A stretch of 64,000 nt of DNA from Pontibacter beigongshangensis. Lineage in GTDB: Bacteria > Bacteroidota > Bacteroidia > Cytophagales > Hymenobacteraceae. Positions 61,830 through 64,000 of this stretch are shown here, one piece after another. The position numbers were made by a program, and so were the translations under genes. Below the pieces are notes generated by a model. That model was not told the origin of the DNA. It saw only the letters and a program-made list of their open reading frames with translations, and did not search any database. Numbering within the stretch: the first letter of the stretch is position 1; every line of letters starts with the position of its first letter. The DNA lies in contig NZ_VFSD01000005.1 of NCBI RefSeq assembly GCF_014332515.1, forward strand, positions 1-64,000, read 5' to 3'.

Positions 61830-62570
61830 CTACTTCTTCCTTGATGCCAACAGGGTATTAAGGACCTTCCTGCCAGACTCAGCCTCCTTCTTCCCGACGT
61901 TTGTCTCCACGAGGGTAAGCAGGTGCCTTAGCTGAGATTCGTTCATGCCCAGGTTCATCGCGATGCCCATATGGGACTGCATCATCGGCTCCACCCCCCC
62001 AAGGCTTATCAGGGCGGAGATGGTGGCGATTTCCCGGTCTGAGTAACTCAGGATATCCCGGGTGAAAAGATCTGCAAACAGATGTTCCTTTAGAAATACC
62101 TCAATTTCGGGGCTGAAGGCGGCGTAGCCTTTTTTAGGCCCGGTTTCCGGTTTGCCGGTCAGGGTTTCCAGGACTTTTTTCCCTTGCTGGTATTTCGTAT
62201 CGGTGCTTGTTACCGGGGAAGCTTCTTTGCCAACCTCATCAACCATGCCTTTTGCCTTTCTCTCTTCCAGTACCGCTAACAAGGTGTTTAGTCCCTGTAT
62301 GCTTCTGGGAAAGCCGCAGTAGGCATACAGGTGAACAAGTGCCTCCTTGGTTTCATTGATGGTCAGCCCCGCGTCCAACCCCGCGTTCAACGCTTTGCCG
62401 AGGCGCTCCAAATCACCTTTCGCTGTGAAGGAGGATATGGTAACGATATGCTGCTGCCTGGCGTCTAACGTTTCTGTCCCTTTGGGTTTACCTTGCGCGT
62501 TCATACTACCCGGAAGGCAAAACACAAGGGCTGTAAAGGCGAGCAGGAAAGTGGAATGCATTTTCTTCAT
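61830..62570 (-). CDS. secreted carboxymuconolactone decarboxylase-like protein
   Basis: 246 residues. Signal peptide (FLLAFTALVFCLPGSMNAQ). Two CMD/AhpD-like domains: about 30-115 (INETKEALVHLYAYCGFPRS) and about 150-246 (LSYSDREIATISALISLGGV, GMNESQLRHLLTLV). The AhpD CXXC pair is absent; only one Cys is visible in the first domain. The protein might be a periplasmic hydroperoxide or lactone enzyme; this is inference. The ATG at 62570 is chosen for the signal peptide; a longer frame reaches 62693. Confidence 0.85.
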   Translation of the reverse strand: MKKMHSTFLLAFTALVFCLPGSMNAQGKPKGTETLDARQQHIVTISSFTAKGDLERLGKALNAGLDAGLTINETKEALVHLYAYCGFPRSIQGLNTLLAVLEERKAKGMVDEVGKEASPVTSTDTKYQQGKKVLETLTGKPETGPKKGYAAFSPEIEVFLKEHLFADLFTRDILSYSDREIATISALISLGGVEPMMQSHMGIAMNLGMNESQLRHLLTLVETNVGKKEAESGRKVLNTLLASRKK

Positions 62571-62619
62571 AGGGACTGGTTTATTAAAATATTGGTCATC
62601 ATCAAGGGAGTTCCCACAA

Positions 62620-63801
<1,182 letters not shown>

Positions 63802-63851
63802 AGTTGATTTGTATGGTGGTGAAAGGTTGCTATTCCCTGCCTCTTTCAGGT

Positions 63852-63903
63852 ATTGGTTGACTTCTATTCTAACCTTTAAAGGTTAGAATAGAAGTCAACC
63901 AAT
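63852..63903. repeat. 52-bp perfect palindrome
   Basis: Arms of 26 bp, no loop, centre TTT/AAA between 63877 and 63878. Arm on the minus strand: ATTGGTTGACTTCTATTCTA and ACCTTT. It overlaps the last codons and the stop of the hydrolase gene and lies 51 bases before the AKR start. Confidence 0.95.
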
Positions 63904-64000
63904 TTAGTCACGGCCTTATTTACATAAGCGGGTTTCCAGTAGCTTTGTATATGAGTGGCTCCATCAAGCAGAAAAAGCTCCTTAGTTTTGGCATTAGTTG
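63876..64000 (-). CDS. alpha/beta hydrolase, C-terminal end (cut by window edge)
   Basis: The last 41 codons read ...TNAKTKELFLLDGATHIQSY, then WKPAYVNKAVTKLVDFYSNL and stop. GATH with its His is the catalytic-His region of the dienelactone hydrolase-like alpha/beta hydrolases. The stop lies at the axis of a 52-bp palindrome, so KLVDFYSNL is coded by one palindrome arm. First gene of the minus-strand cluster as far as seen. Confidence 0.75.
   Translation of the reverse strand, partial: TNAKTKELFLLDGATHIQSYWKPAYVNKAVTKLVDFYSNL

Overview
This is chromosomal DNA of a Bacteroidetes bacterium, most likely of the Hymenobacteraceae type (Pontibacter/Rufibacter-like). The genus is inference; the phylum is well supported. 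The evidence is Rho with a long disordered insert, an outer-membrane beta-barrel receptor with an N-terminal carboxypeptidase-regulatory domain, OmpA proteins with thrombospondin type 3 repeats, promoters of the TTTG / TAnnTTTG type, and few visible Shine-Dalgarno sites.

Layout. 1-53 kb is a housekeeping backbone in short transcription units: rho and serS (divergent); a secreted beta-barrel / IPT-kelch lipoprotein pair; a family 9 glycosyltransferase; a PolX-like PHP protein that has lost its polymerase aspartates; an EVE-domain protein; pyrR-pyrB; an OmpA/TSP3 porin-like protein; an Xaa-Pro aminopeptidase; a GT4 glycosyltransferase; an M16 peptidase; an O-methyltransferase; a lytic transglycosylase with LysM repeats; an MFS exporter. 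A thiamin block follows, headed by a TPP riboswitch (thiS-thiC-thiE-thiG-thiH-thiF, with a convergent tenI/thiE-like gene). Then come dnaE, an outer-membrane receptor, trxA, several secreted or small proteins, an isoaspartyl peptidase, an OmpA lipoprotein, a cystathionine gamma-synthase-type enzyme and a VTT membrane protein. tRNA-Arg(ACG) stands at 53.05 kb.

Right of the tRNA the character changes. There is an AT-rich orphan gene, then a scrambled nest of insertion sequences: an IS3-type element whose middle is replaced by a decayed IS110-type fragment, abutting a second, truncated IS3 element on the other strand. Beyond it lies a minus-strand oxidoreductase cluster: alpha/beta hydrolase (cut by the window edge), TAT-exported aldo/keto reductase, carboxymuconolactone decarboxylase-like protein, cupin, the two subunits of an isoquinoline 1-oxidoreductase-type molybdenum hydroxylase, and a c-type cytochrome that could accept its electrons.

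The most striking feature is the intergenic DNA of the backbone, which is packed with several families of short dispersed repeats. Family A (22 copies) has a CAG-rich lead, a CCTCYGGAGG-type palindrome and a tail TTTTCATT-NNN-ATAATT in which only three bases vary strongly. Other families (B to F) often start exactly at, or a few bases after, stop codons and in several cases supply the stop codon itself. I found none of these families right of the tRNA, which suggests that the right 11 kb has a different history. Other items worth checking are a 52-bp perfect palindrome at the end of the hydrolase gene, a 30-codon ORF linking the TPP riboswitch to thiS through an ATGA overlap, and an in-frame IS110::IS3 hybrid reading frame.
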